Origin: Sphingomonas corticis
GTDB lineage: Bacteria; Pseudomonadota; Alphaproteobacteria; Sphingomonadales; Sphingomonadaceae
Assembly: GCF_012035195.1 (NCBI RefSeq)
Contig: NZ_JAAVJH010000005.1
Span: 62,001 to 126,000 of the forward strand
Direction of reading: 5' to 3'
DNA length: 64,000 nucleotides
Within the stretch, counting starts at the first letter, position 1, and every line of letters begins with the position of its first letter. The notes under the pieces are model-generated. The model saw only the letters and a list, made by a program, of their open reading frames with translations, made no database searches and had not been told where the DNA came from. Below, one piece after another: positions 56,689 through 64,000 of the stretch. The position numbers were made by a program, and so were the translations under genes.

Positions 56689-57969
56689 TTGGAACTGTTC
56701 AACCACCCGCTGCGGCTGCACGCGGACCCTTCGCGCGTCGTGGTGCGCCCGTTCCACATCGGATGGGTCAGCCAGGCGAACGGGATCAGCCGGTCGGAGC
56801 GCCTCATCAACGAGGTGCTCCAGATGACGCGCGAGCAGGCGCGCGATCAGCTGGACCTCGTTCTCAAGGATTTCGAGGCCCGCCATTGGCAGACGCGGCG
56901 CGTCTTCATGACCCGCTACGACGAGATCGCGGCGGCGCACGGGCTGGACGGCGACGCGATCGGCGACGAGAAGCGCCAGCTGATCGGCGCCTATTTCTGC
57001 CACGAGTACAGCTACGCCGCGGCCGCGCTGATGAACCCGAGTGCAGTGCCGCACTTCGACCAGTCGGGCATGCCGGAGGGATCGCAGCGCATCCTGATGT
57101 CGCTGCGCTCGGTAGGAGAGGGGCACATCTCCTCCGTCGCGTTCCGCGAGGGCATCATCACCTCGGCCAACGAGCTGAAGCTGGCGCCCGAGCCGCCGTT
57201 CGCCACCGCCGCCGACACGGTCGGAACCGGCGAGGACGAGGCGCCGGTCGGCCCCGTCACCGTCTATCGCCACCGCGACAGCACGCTGTCGGGGACCGTC
57301 ATCTTCCCGATCACGCAGGCGCAGTCGAAGGGACTGGAAGACCTGCGTCTGGTGCAGTTCCGGCACGACGACGACGAGCTGGAGTGGCTGGGCACCTATA
57401 CCGCCTACAATGGCGATACGATCCAGTCGGAACTGCTGCGCACCAAGGATTTCCGCGCGTTCGATCTGGTGCCGATGACGGGCAGCGCCAGCCGCAACAA
57501 GGGAATCGCGCTGTTCCCGCGCAAGGTCGACGGCCAGTACATGTCGATTGGCCGGCAGGACGGCGAGACGCTGTACCTGCTGAAGAGCGACCGGCTGAAT
57601 CATTGGGACGAGGGGACGCAGATCCTGGCGCCCGAGTTTCCGTGGGAGTTCGTGCAGATCGGCAATTGCGGCCCGCCGATCGAGATCGACGAGGGCTGGC
57701 TGCTGCTGACCCACGGCGTCGGCGCGATGCGCAAATACTCGATCGGTGCCGCGCTGCTCGACAAGGACGATCCGTCGAAGGTGCTGGGACGCACGCGCGA
57801 GCCGATCCTGGCGGCGGCCGACCAGGACCGCGAAGGCTACGTGCCCAACGTGGTCTATTCCTGCGGTGCGATGCGCCACGGCGACCGGCTGTTCATGCCG
57901 TACGGGATCGCGGACAGCTCGGTAGGATTCGCCTTTGTTGAGATCGCGGAGATGCTGCGGGCGATGTGA
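56689..57969 (+). CDS. GH130-family mannoside phosphorylase/hydrolase
   Basis: 426 residues, five-bladed beta-propeller family. GH130 marks: AALMNPSAVPHFDQSG, GSQRILMSLRSVGEGHISSVAFREG, IGNCGPPIEIDEGWLLLTHGVG and the ending MPYGIADSSVGFAFVEIAEML. Members phosphorolyse or hydrolyse beta-mannosides, often beta-1,2- or beta-1,4-linked; activity cannot be chosen from sequence. Start is TTG at 56689; the ribosome site is weak, which may lower its expression relative to the glycosyltransferase. There is no signal peptide, so it is cytoplasmic. Forms a pair with the gene before it (49-base gap). Confidence 0.85.
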   Translation: MELFNHPLRLHADPSRVVVRPFHIGWVSQANGISRSERLINEVLQMTREQARDQLDLVLKDFEARHWQTRRVFMTRYDEIAAAHGLDGDAIGDEKRQLIGAYFCHEYSYAAAALMNPSAVPHFDQSGMPEGSQRILMSLRSVGEGHISSVAFREGIITSANELKLAPEPPFATAADTVGTGEDEAPVGPVTVYRHRDSTLSGTVIFPITQAQSKGLEDLRLVQFRHDDDELEWLGTYTAYNGDTIQSELLRTKDFRAFDLVPMTGSASRNKGIALFPRKVDGQYMSIGRQDGETLYLLKSDRLNHWDEGTQILAPEFPWEFVQIGNCGPPIEIDEGWLLLTHGVGAMRKYSIGAALLDKDDPSKVLGRTREPILAAADQDREGYVPNVVYSCGAMRHGDRLFMPYGIADSSVGFAFVEIAEMLRAM

Positions 57970-57985
57970 CGGGCGGGCGGCAATG

Positions 57986-59932
57986 TCAGTCCGACGCCGC
58001 GCGCCGCGTCCGTCGGTACAGCCACCACGCCAGCGCGACGTAGACGGCGAGGCCGACGACCAGTGCCGGCGTCTCGAATCCGTCGACCAGCGCCAGCGGC
58101 GAGTCGCTCCCGCTCTCGTAGACGATGCCGGCGAACAGGACGTTCCACAGGCTCTCGCCCACGATCATGCCCGTGGCGGTCAGCACGCCCAGCCGGCTCG
58201 CCGCTTCGGGATCGGGCGTGCGCGCGGCCCAGCGCTCGTACAGGTGGCCGACGATCGTGCCGACCACAACGGTCAGCGTCGCCCCCATCGGCAGGTAGAT
58301 GCCGAGCCCCACGCCGAGCGGCGGCAACCGCATCCGCCCCAAACGGCCCAGTACCTCGTCCAGCACGATCACGCCCGCGCCCGTCGCCGCGCCCCAGCCG
58401 ATCATCGCCCAGTTGAGGTCGCCGCCCAGCACCCCGCGCGCCAGCGCGGAGATCAGCGCGGCCTGCGGCGCGGGCAGCGCGTTCGCGCCCGCGTTCGGCA
58501 TTCCGGCGAAGCCGAAGGACATGTAGAGCAGCTGGAGCACCGGCGGCACGACCATCGCGCCGAAGCAGACGCCGATCACCAGCGCCACCTGCTGCTTCCA
58601 CGGCGTCGCGCCCACCAGCTGGCCGGTCTTCAGATCCTGCAGATTGTCGTTCGAGATGGTGGCGATCCCGAAGACGATGCCGGTCACGATCAGCGCGTAG
58701 GCGACCAGCGCCTCGGTCTGCCCCGCCTCGCCCCCGCGACCGAACCAGCCCACCAGCATCAGCGACGCGGCGATGACGGCGAGGATGCCGATGCCCGACA
58801 CCGGTGAGTTGGACGCCCCGATCAGCCCGGCCATGTAGCCGCACACCGCCGCGATCACCAGGCCGATGACGGCGACGAAGAGCAGGCTGGCGGCCACCAG
58901 CAGCAGCGCGCTGCCCGCCAGCGGGCCGCCCGCCAGCACGGCGTGGAGCAGGAACGCGATCGGCACCAGCGCGGCCAGGCTGCCGCCCGCCACCGCCGCG
59001 ACGGGCAGGTCGCGCTCCTCCAGCGCCAGCGCGTCGCCGCGTGCCACGCGCGAGGCGGCGAGCGAGGCGTTCAGCCCGCGCACCACCGGGCCGGCGATCC
59101 GCAGCAGCGTGTAGATGGCGGCGATGCCGATCACGCCCGCGCCGAAGAAGCGCACGTCGTCGCGGAAGACGCCCTGCGCCCAAGCGGCGACGTCGCCCGT
59201 CTGCGGCGCGGCTGCGGTGAGGACCGGCAGCACGATCCACCAGCCGATCGCGATGCCCAGCAGGATCGCCATGCCCGCCGACAGGCCGATCAGGTGCCCG
59301 GCGCCGAGCAGCGCGAAGGACAGGCCGCCGATCACCCCGGTCGCGCCCGGTCCCACGCGGAAGAACGCCGCCGCCTCCGCCGCGGCGAGGCGCGTCTGCG
59401 TCAGCAGCGCGAAGGCGGCGGAGGCGGCGGTGCTGGCCAGGATCGCGCGCAGGCCCTTGGCGCTCTGCGCGCCGCCGTGCCGGCTCTCCTCGCCGATCTT
59501 CAGGACCTCCGCCGCCGCGCGCCCTTCCGGAAAGGGCAGCGTGCCGTCCACCACCAAGGCGCGGCGCAGCGGCACGGAGAACATGACGCCCAGGATCCCG
59601 CCCAGGGCGGTGATCGCCGCCGTGGTGACGAAGGGGAAGCCCCGCCAGTAACCGACCATCACCAGCCCGGGCAGCACGAAGATGATCGCCGCCAGCGTGC
59701 CTGCGGCGCTCGCCACGGTCTGCACGATGTTGTTCTCGAGGATCGACGAATCGCGGAACGCGCGCAGCACCGCCATGGAGATGACCGCGGCGGGGATCGA
59801 CGTGGCGAAGGTCAGCCCGATCTTCAGGCCGAGATAGACGTTGGCCGCGGTGAAGACGAGCGTGATGGCGCCGCCCAGCAGGATGCCGCGAAGCGTGAGT
59901 TCGAGAGGTCTGGCCGTCATGCGCGTCTGCAT
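57986..59932 (-). CDS. OPT-family oligopeptide transporter
   Basis: 648 residues from ATG 59932 (a second ATG at 59920 is also possible). About 14-16 membrane helices. OPT marks: RGILLGGAITLVFTAANVYLGLKIGLTFATSIPAA (split), ILENNIVQTVASAAGTLAA, NDNLQDLKTGQLVGATPWKQQ and PPVLQLLYMSFGF. Prokaryotic OPTs import oligopeptides or metal-chelate conjugates; the substrate is unknown. It converges with the GH130 gene (16 bases between stops) and diverges from hom over a 384-base gap that contains a minus-strand terminator. Confidence 0.88.
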   Translation of the reverse strand: MQTRMTARPLELTLRGILLGGAITLVFTAANVYLGLKIGLTFATSIPAAVISMAVLRAFRDSSILENNIVQTVASAAGTLAAIIFVLPGLVMVGYWRGFPFVTTAAITALGGILGVMFSVPLRRALVVDGTLPFPEGRAAAEVLKIGEESRHGGAQSAKGLRAILASTAASAAFALLTQTRLAAAEAAAFFRVGPGATGVIGGLSFALLGAGHLIGLSAGMAILLGIAIGWWIVLPVLTAAAPQTGDVAAWAQGVFRDDVRFFGAGVIGIAAIYTLLRIAGPVVRGLNASLAASRVARGDALALEERDLPVAAVAGGSLAALVPIAFLLHAVLAGGPLAGSALLLVAASLLFVAVIGLVIAAVCGYMAGLIGASNSPVSGIGILAVIAASLMLVGWFGRGGEAGQTEALVAYALIVTGIVFGIATISNDNLQDLKTGQLVGATPWKQQVALVIGVCFGAMVVPPVLQLLYMSFGFAGMPNAGANALPAPQAALISALARGVLGGDLNWAMIGWGAATGAGVIVLDEVLGRLGRMRLPPLGVGLGIYLPMGATLTVVVGTIVGHLYERWAARTPDPEAASRLGVLTATGMIVGESLWNVLFAGIVYESGSDSPLALVDGFETPALVVGLAVYVALAWWLYRRTRRAASD

Positions 59933-60316
59933 GGCACGGCGCGGCGCGCTGAAACAGGGGCTGTGCGAGGGCGGGTGGCCGGTCCTTCTGTCCAAGGGCC
60001 TGATGCGGGGGGCGGCGACTGCTCCCGTCGCCTGCCCCCTGCCGCTGCCGGGTCGACCGGCGCATCCTGTCCCGCGAACGTATCTTTTCTTATGGCGCTC
60101 GCCGTAGAGCAAAGCCGGGCCAAAAAAAAGGGCCGGCAGAGCCGACCCGGGAAGTTTTTAGGAGAGGATGCCTGAAAGGCCCGATCCTTGTGCATCGCAG
60201 CAATTGCGATCGCAAGTGCAATGTAATCGGTTGCAGATTGCGTTTTGTGCAATCGTGCGGTGTCTCGACTCCGCGACAGCGGAAGCCTAGCCAGCCCGGC
60301 GAACGAGGAGGCAGGA
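59933..60316. other. 384-base divergent spacer between the OPT gene and hom
   Basis: No convincing ORF. It contains a minus-strand intrinsic terminator (60122-60148), an AT-richer block at 60190-60265 with several GCAAT/ATTGC words, and the perfect 12-base palindrome TTGCGATCGCAA (60204-60215), a possible operator. The plus strand has GGAGAGGATGCC at 60161-60172, which looks like a ribosome site but leads only to a stop. The hom ribosome site GAGGAGGCAGGA lies at the end. Confidence 0.6.
60122..60148 (-). terminator. Intrinsic terminator upstream of the OPT gene, minus strand
   Basis: GGGCCGGC (60130-60137) and GCCGACCC (60141-60148) form an 8-bp stem with a three-base loop, followed on the minus strand by a run of eight T. 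The one imperfect pair is G-U only in minus-strand RNA. No minus-strand gene lies upstream before hom, so it either ends a small RNA or is an attenuator in the OPT leader. Confidence 0.7.
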
Positions 60317-61615
60317 ATGGGCGGGACGGGTTCACGGGCACTGCGCATCGCGCTGGCGGGGTTGGGGACGGTGGGCGCAGGAGTGATCCGCGTACTGGAC
60401 ACGAATCGCGAGCTGATCGCCAGGCGCGCCGGTCGGCCGATCGAGGTGGTCGCCGTCACCGCGCGCGACCGCACGAAGGACCGCGGCGTCGACCTGGGGC
60501 GCTTCGCGTGGATCGACGACACCACCCGGCTGGCCGAGGCAGAGGTGGACGTGGTGGTCGAACTGGTCGGCGGTTCGGATGGCCCCGCACTGGCGCTGGC
60601 GCGCGCCACGCTGGCCGCGGGGAAAGGCTTCGTCACCGCCAACAAGGCGATGCTGGCGCATCACGGGCTGGAGCTGGCCGAGGCGGCGGAGGCGGCGGGC
60701 GTGCCGCTGAAGTTCGAGGCGGCGGTCGCCGGGGGCATCCCCGTCATCAAGGGCCTGCGCGAGGGGGCGGCGGCGAACGAGCTGGCGCGCGTGACCGGCA
60801 TCCTCAACGGCACCTGCAACTTCATCCTCAGCAAGATGGAGGCGGAGAAGCGCGACTTCGCCGACGTGCTGGCCGAGGCGCAGGCGCTGGGCTTCGCCGA
60901 GGCGGATCCGTCCTTCGACATCGACGGGGTGGATGCCGCGCACAAGCTGGCCATCCTTGCCAGCCTTTCGTTCGGCACGAAGCCTGCCTTCGATCGCGTC
61001 GGCATCGGCGGTATCCGCCACATCCTCGCCGCCGACATCGCGGAGGCGGCGGCGCTGGGCTATCGCGTGCGGCTGGTCGGCGTGGCGGAGGCGGGGGCGC
61101 ACGGCCTGTTCCAGCGCGTCCACGCGCATCTGGTACCGCAGGACCATCCGCTGGCGCACGTCACCGGCGCGACGAACGCGGTGGTGGCCGAGGGCAATTT
61201 CGTCGGCCGCCTGCTGTTCCAGGGGCCGGGCGCAGGCGAGGGCCCGACCGCCAGCGCGGTGGTGGCGGACCTGATCGATATCGCGCGCGGGGAGGCGGGG
61301 CCGCCCTTCGCCATGCCCGCCGCGGCGCTGGCGGACGCGGGCGAGGCGGACGGCAGCGATCGCCGCGGGCGTGCCTACCTGCGCTTCGCCGTGGCCGACC
61401 GGGTCGGCGTGCTGGCCGAGATCGCGGCGGCGATGCGCGACGCCGGCGTCTCGATCGAGAGCCTGATCCAGCGCGGCGCGACCGCCGACGGCAGCGTGCT
61501 GGTGGCGATCGTCACGCACGAGGGGCCGGAGCGCTGCGTGGCGCAGGCGCTGGAACGGTTGCGCGGCTCGCAGAGCCTGACCGGCGAGCCGTTGTGGATG
61601 CATATCTTGGGGTGA
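60317..61615 (+). CDS. hom: Homoserine dehydrogenase
   Basis: 432 residues. The NAD(P)-binding domain has LRIALAGLGTVGAGVIRVLD; the catalytic domain has KFEAAVAGGIPVIKGLREG, ILNGTCNFILSKME, AEADPSFDIDGVDAAHKLAIL with catalytic Lys and Asp. A C-terminal ACT domain (residues ~355-430, VADRVGVLAEIAAAMRDAGV) suggests feedback control by threonine. It makes homoserine for Thr and Met synthesis. ATG 60317 is preceded by a strong GAGGAGGCAGGA. Confidence 0.96.
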   Translation: MGGTGSRALRIALAGLGTVGAGVIRVLDTNRELIARRAGRPIEVVAVTARDRTKDRGVDLGRFAWIDDTTRLAEAEVDVVVELVGGSDGPALALARATLAAGKGFVTANKAMLAHHGLELAEAAEAAGVPLKFEAAVAGGIPVIKGLREGAAANELARVTGILNGTCNFILSKMEAEKRDFADVLAEAQALGFAEADPSFDIDGVDAAHKLAILASLSFGTKPAFDRVGIGGIRHILAADIAEAAALGYRVRLVGVAEAGAHGLFQRVHAHLVPQDHPLAHVTGATNAVVAEGNFVGRLLFQGPGAGEGPTASAVVADLIDIARGEAGPPFAMPAAALADAGEADGSDRRGRAYLRFAVADRVGVLAEIAAAMRDAGVSIESLIQRGATADGSVLVAIVTHEGPERCVAQALERLRGSQSLTGEPLWMHILG

Positions 61616-61643
61616 CGGGGCAGCCGAGGTCGCCCGCGAACGG

Positions 61644-62156
61644 CTAGGGAGCGACCCGCCCGCTCGTGACCGGCTCCGACAGGTCGATCGCGACCCGCTC
61701 GCCCGCTGCCGGCTTGCGCTTGCCCAGGCTCTTCGCCCCTTTGGCCACGTCGCGCACCAGCAGGAAGGGGTTGGTGGCCTCCCCCGCCTCCTCGCAGCAG
61801 CTGTTCGGCGCGACCAGCTTCTGCACGCCGCGGATCAGCGCGGTGCCCATGCCGAACACGTCGATCCCCGCCTGGCATCCGCCGACGCTCGCGGCGCACG
61901 GCGTCGCCTCCGCGTTCAGCGCGCCGACGCCGTCCGCCCGCGGGTTCACCGCAGTGGGGAAGGGCGACACCGCCTCCGCCGGCAGCGGCAGCGCCTGTTC
62001 GGGCAGCGGATCGGCGCACACGACGATCTCGTCCGCGGCACGCGTGCGCGTGCACGGCTGGCTCTTGACCGGGACGAGGATGGAGAACCGCTCGGGCGCG
62101 GACCCGGTAGAGGGCGGCGGAGCGACCGCCTGCAGTGCGAGGGCGAGGAGCAGCAT
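61644..62156 (-). CDS. Hypothetical secreted small protein, Cys-containing
   Basis: 170 residues from ATG 62156 (a GTG six bases earlier is possible). A short hydrophobic start (LLLALALQAVAPPP) suggests export. Six cysteines occur, including SCCEEAGEATNPF and the spaced pairs PCAASVGGCQAG, compatible with disulfides in the periplasm. No family is recognised. Converges with hom (28 bases) and is divergent from the small membrane protein gene. Confidence 0.6.
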   Translation of the reverse strand: MLLLALALQAVAPPPSTGSAPERFSILVPVKSQPCTRTRAADEIVVCADPLPEQALPLPAEAVSPFPTAVNPRADGVGALNAEATPCAASVGGCQAGIDVFGMGTALIRGVQKLVAPNSCCEEAGEATNPFLLVRDVAKGAKSLGKRKPAAGERVAIDLSEPVTSGRVAP

Positions 62157-62228
62157 GGGCACAACCCTGCGCCCCGTGGCACCGCGGCGTCAACGCCGGG
62201 TTAAGACGCGCCGGGTTATGCCGCGACC

Positions 62229-62336
62229 ATGCTGTTCTCGCGCCTCTTCCGCAATCGCTACGCCGCGCTGCTTTGGGCGGGCGGCGTGTTGTGGTTCGCC
62301 TACGACGTGGCGGAGAACCTTTCGCGCATCCGCTGA
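62229..62336 (+). CDS. 35-residue single-span membrane protein
   Basis: MLFSRLFRNRYAALLWAGGV followed by LWFAYDVAENLSRIR: a basic start, one short hydrophobic helix with two Trp and a charged tail. It ends 59 bases before blaI, upstream of the operator, so it is probably a separate unit. Small proteins of this type are common in sphingomonads; function unknown. Confidence 0.5.
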   Translation: MLFSRLFRNRYAALLWAGGVLWFAYDVAENLSRIR

Positions 62337-62342
62337 GCGCTT

Positions 62343-62379
62343 GACTACGGCCGTAAACGATGTGACTACAGGCGTAGTC
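62343..62379 (+). promoter_or_regulatory. Tandem GTA/TAC dyads upstream of blaI, probable BlaI operator
   Basis: GACTACAGGCGTAGTC (62364-62379) is a perfect 6-4-6 dyad. A related half, GACTACGGCCGTA, is at 62343-62355, 21 bases before. BlaI/MecI proteins bind TAC-type dyads overlapping the promoter; TTGACT at 62341-62346 could be the -35. Supports autoregulation of the blaI-blaR1 pair. Confidence 0.6.
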
Positions 62380-62395
62380 GGATCAGGAGCGAGTC

Positions 62396-62779
62396 GTGGC
62401 GGAAAACGCAAAGCCGGAACGGATCAGCGAGGCCGAGCACGCGGTGATGGAGGTGCTGTGGCAGGATTCGCCGCTCACCGCGCAGGACGTGGCCGAACGG
62501 GTCGATCCCGACCGCGCCTGGACCGCGGCGACCGTCAAGACGCTGCTCGGCCGTCTCCTCACCAAGCGCGCGGTCGCGCATGAGGTCGACGGGCGTCGCT
62601 ATCTCTATCGCCCCGCCGTCGCGCGCGAGGAATATGTCGCGGGCGAGTCGCGCCGGCTGATCGACCGGCTGTTCGGCGGCAAGCTGACACCGCTCGTCGC
62701 GCACCTGGCCGAGCGGGACGAGATCAGCGCGGCCGATATCGCCGAGATCGAGGCGCTGCTGAAGGCGCTGAAACAATGA
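62396..62779 (+). CDS. BlaI/MecI/CopY-family transcriptional repressor
   Basis: 127 residues from GTG 62396. Winged-helix domain (residues ~10-80): ISEAEHAVMEVLWQDSPLTAQDVAERV and WTAATVKTLLGRLLTKRAVAHEVDGRRYLY. The C-terminal helices (to residue 127) are for dimerisation. The wing-helix junction near 95-105 would be the site cut by the partner protease in BlaR1 systems. Translation is coupled to the protease gene (ATGA at 62776-62779). Confidence 0.92.
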   Translation: MAENAKPERISEAEHAVMEVLWQDSPLTAQDVAERVDPDRAWTAATVKTLLGRLLTKRAVAHEVDGRRYLYRPAVAREEYVAGESRRLIDRLFGGKLTPLVAHLAERDEISAADIAEIEALLKALKQ

Positions 62780-64000
62780 TCTGCTGGATCGCCGAGGCGC
62801 TCGCCGCCTCCGCCGCGCTGATGCTGGCGGTGCTGGCAATGCGCGGTCCCGTGCGGCGCGCGTTCGGCGCGGAGCTGGCCTATGCGCTGTGGGCCATCCC
62901 GGTATTGCGCCTGCTCATGCCGCCCCTGCCGCAGGAGTGGCACGCCGCGGCCACCGCTCCCATCGCGGAGATCGGCCGGCAGGCGAGCGCGGTGATGATC
63001 GCACCGCTGAGTGACATCGCTACCCCGGCCGCCGGCGCGCCGGCCACCGACGCCGCCATCGCCATGGTGGAGCAGCCCGGCTGGCCCGACCTCCTGCCGC
63101 TCGTGCTCGCCGGCACGTGGATCGCCGGGGCGATGCTGTTCCTCGCGTGGCAGCTCGCCCGCTACGTCCGCTTCCGCATCGCACTGATGGCGCGGGCGGT
63201 CCCGCTCGACCGGCAGGGACGGGTCGCCATCGTCGAGAGCGCGGGGGCGACCGGGCCGCTGGCGTTCGGCATCGTCCACCGCGTCGTCGCCTTCCCGCCC
63301 GATTTCGCCGCCCGCTACGACGCCGACGAGCGCGATCTGGCGCTGGCGCACGAGCTGGGCCACCACGCCCGCGGGGACCTGATCGCGAACTGGATCGCGC
63401 TGGCGGTGTTGGCGCTGCATTGGTTCAATCCGGTGGCGTGGATCGCCTATCGCGCCTTTCGCGCGGATCAGGAGATGGCGAACGACGCCGGCGTCATGGC
63501 GCGGCTGGGGCCGGGCGCGCGCCACGCCTATGGCTGCGCGATCGTCAAGGCGGCGCACGGCCGCGCGCTGACCCCGGCGTGCCACCTGCACACGATCAAG
63601 GACCTGAAAGGGAGACTGAGGATGCTGGCACGCGGGCGCGCGTCGCGGACGCGCATGGTGGCGGGCGCCGCGGGCGCGATGGGGCTGACGGTCAGTGCGT
63701 TGGCGCTCACCGCGTCGGGCACCCAGGCCGCGGAGCGCGTGCGCGCGCGGGTGGAGAAGGCGACGGGGGTGGAGATCGCCGCGATCGATCCGGTCGCCGC
63801 GATCCACCCGGCAACCGCCGCCGTCGCCACCCCCGCCGCCGGCGCCCAGGGGAAGACGCGGGTGACGGTGAACCGCGACGGCCGCACCGAGACCTACGAG
63901 GGCGAGGCCGCGGACGCCTATCTCGCCGCGCATCCGCTCCCCGCGCCGCCGGCGCCTCCGGCCCCGCCCGCCGACGTCGCCGACCGCGACGGTTACCGCG
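62776..64000 (+). CDS. M56-family (BlaR1/MecR1-like) membrane metallopeptidase, cut by window edge
   Basis: At least 408 residues; no stop before the window end. Two N-terminal hydrophobic helices (~3-22 and 33-50), a loop, a third helix (~107-128), then the peptidase part with H192-E193-x2-H196 (LALAHELGHHARGD) and the downstream FRADQEMANDAGVMARL that gives the third ligand. Another membrane helix at ~293-312 leads to a periplasmic Ala/Pro-rich region; no penicillin-binding domain is visible so far. It probably cleaves or inactivates BlaI upon an envelope signal. Confidence 0.88.
   Translation, partial: MICWIAEALAASAALMLAVLAMRGPVRRAFGAELAYALWAIPVLRLLMPPLPQEWHAAATAPIAEIGRQASAVMIAPLSDIATPAAGAPATDAAIAMVEQPGWPDLLPLVLAGTWIAGAMLFLAWQLARYVRFRIALMARAVPLDRQGRVAIVESAGATGPLAFGIVHRVVAFPPDFAARYDADERDLALAHELGHHARGDLIANWIALAVLALHWFNPVAWIAYRAFRADQEMANDAGVMARLGPGARHAYGCAIVKAAHGRALTPACHLHTIKDLKGRLRMLARGRASRTRMVAGAAGAMGLTVSALALTASGTQAAERVRARVEKATGVEIAAIDPVAAIHPATAAVATPAAGAQGKTRVTVNRDGRTETYEGEAADAYLAAHPLPAPPAPPAPPADVADRDGYR

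Overview
The window looks like the chromosome of a high-GC alphaproteobacterium, most likely a sphingomonad (Sphingomonas or a close relative). This rests on alphaproteobacterial gene order (miaB-phoH-ybeY-corC; thyA-folA-ribF-ileS-lspA-DUF3035), an RNase E with an acidic S1 insertion and a C-terminal GWW tail, a polyhydroxyalkanoic-acid-system protein, a perfect CtrA-type box, and palindromic intergenic repeats of the kind common in sphingomonads. I see no rRNA, tRNA, CRISPR array, prophage or insertion sequence. Almost all of the window is coding, with many 4-base ATGA/GTGA overlaps.

Layout. 1-3.6 kb: end of lepA, a small KTSC protein, modABC and a co-transcribed small gene. 3.6-16.8 kb: a minus-strand housekeeping series (miaB, phoH, ybeY, corC, lnt, metK) broken up by accessory genes: a double-HTH protein, a vapBC toxin-antitoxin pair, katG, a PQQ/sorbosone-type dehydrogenase, and a plus-strand VOC/PHA pair. 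16.8-21.5 kb: a marR-nodT-emrA-emrB multidrug efflux operon. 21.6-30.2 kb: an M16 peptidase, purEK, a luciferase-like oxidoreductase, a HAD phosphatase, dapD and glpX. 30.3-34.9 kb: a CPBP protease, an ABC-2 exporter, a DsbA-like thioredoxin-fold protein and a BepA-like M48 peptidase. 34.9-43.0 kb: RNase E, a cell-wall amidase preceded by a CtrA box, a porin, and PBP1A. 43.0-51.6 kb: a repeat-rich spacer holding a GIY-YIG nuclease remnant, then prfB, an exported methyltransferase-like protein, thyA, a 25-residue lipoprotein ORF, folA, ribF, ileS, lspA and a DUF3035 lipoprotein. 51.7-58.0 kb: cystathionine beta-lyase and sulfurtransferase, queF, and a two-gene glycan locus (GT4 fused to a helical domain, plus GH130). 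58.0-64.0 kb: an OPT transporter, homoserine dehydrogenase, a small hypothetical protein, and a BlaI/BlaR1-type regulator-protease pair that runs off the window.

How the genes fit together. Several groups are functional units: molybdate import; folate and dTMP metabolism (thyA/folA) with flavin synthesis (ribF); envelope lipoprotein maturation (lspA here, lnt elsewhere in the window); SAM and sulfur metabolism (metK, metC, sulfurtransferase); and peptidoglycan growth and cleavage (PBP1A, amidase).

The most interesting signals are the GT4-helical/GH130 pair, the GIY-YIG remnant between inverted copies of a palindromic repeat, the perfect CtrA box before the amidase, a 25-aa lipoprotein ORF overlapping folA, two orphan intrinsic terminators that suggest unannotated RNAs (between katG and the dehydrogenase, and between hom and the OPT gene), and a VapBC module translationally coupled into the phoH-ybeY unit.
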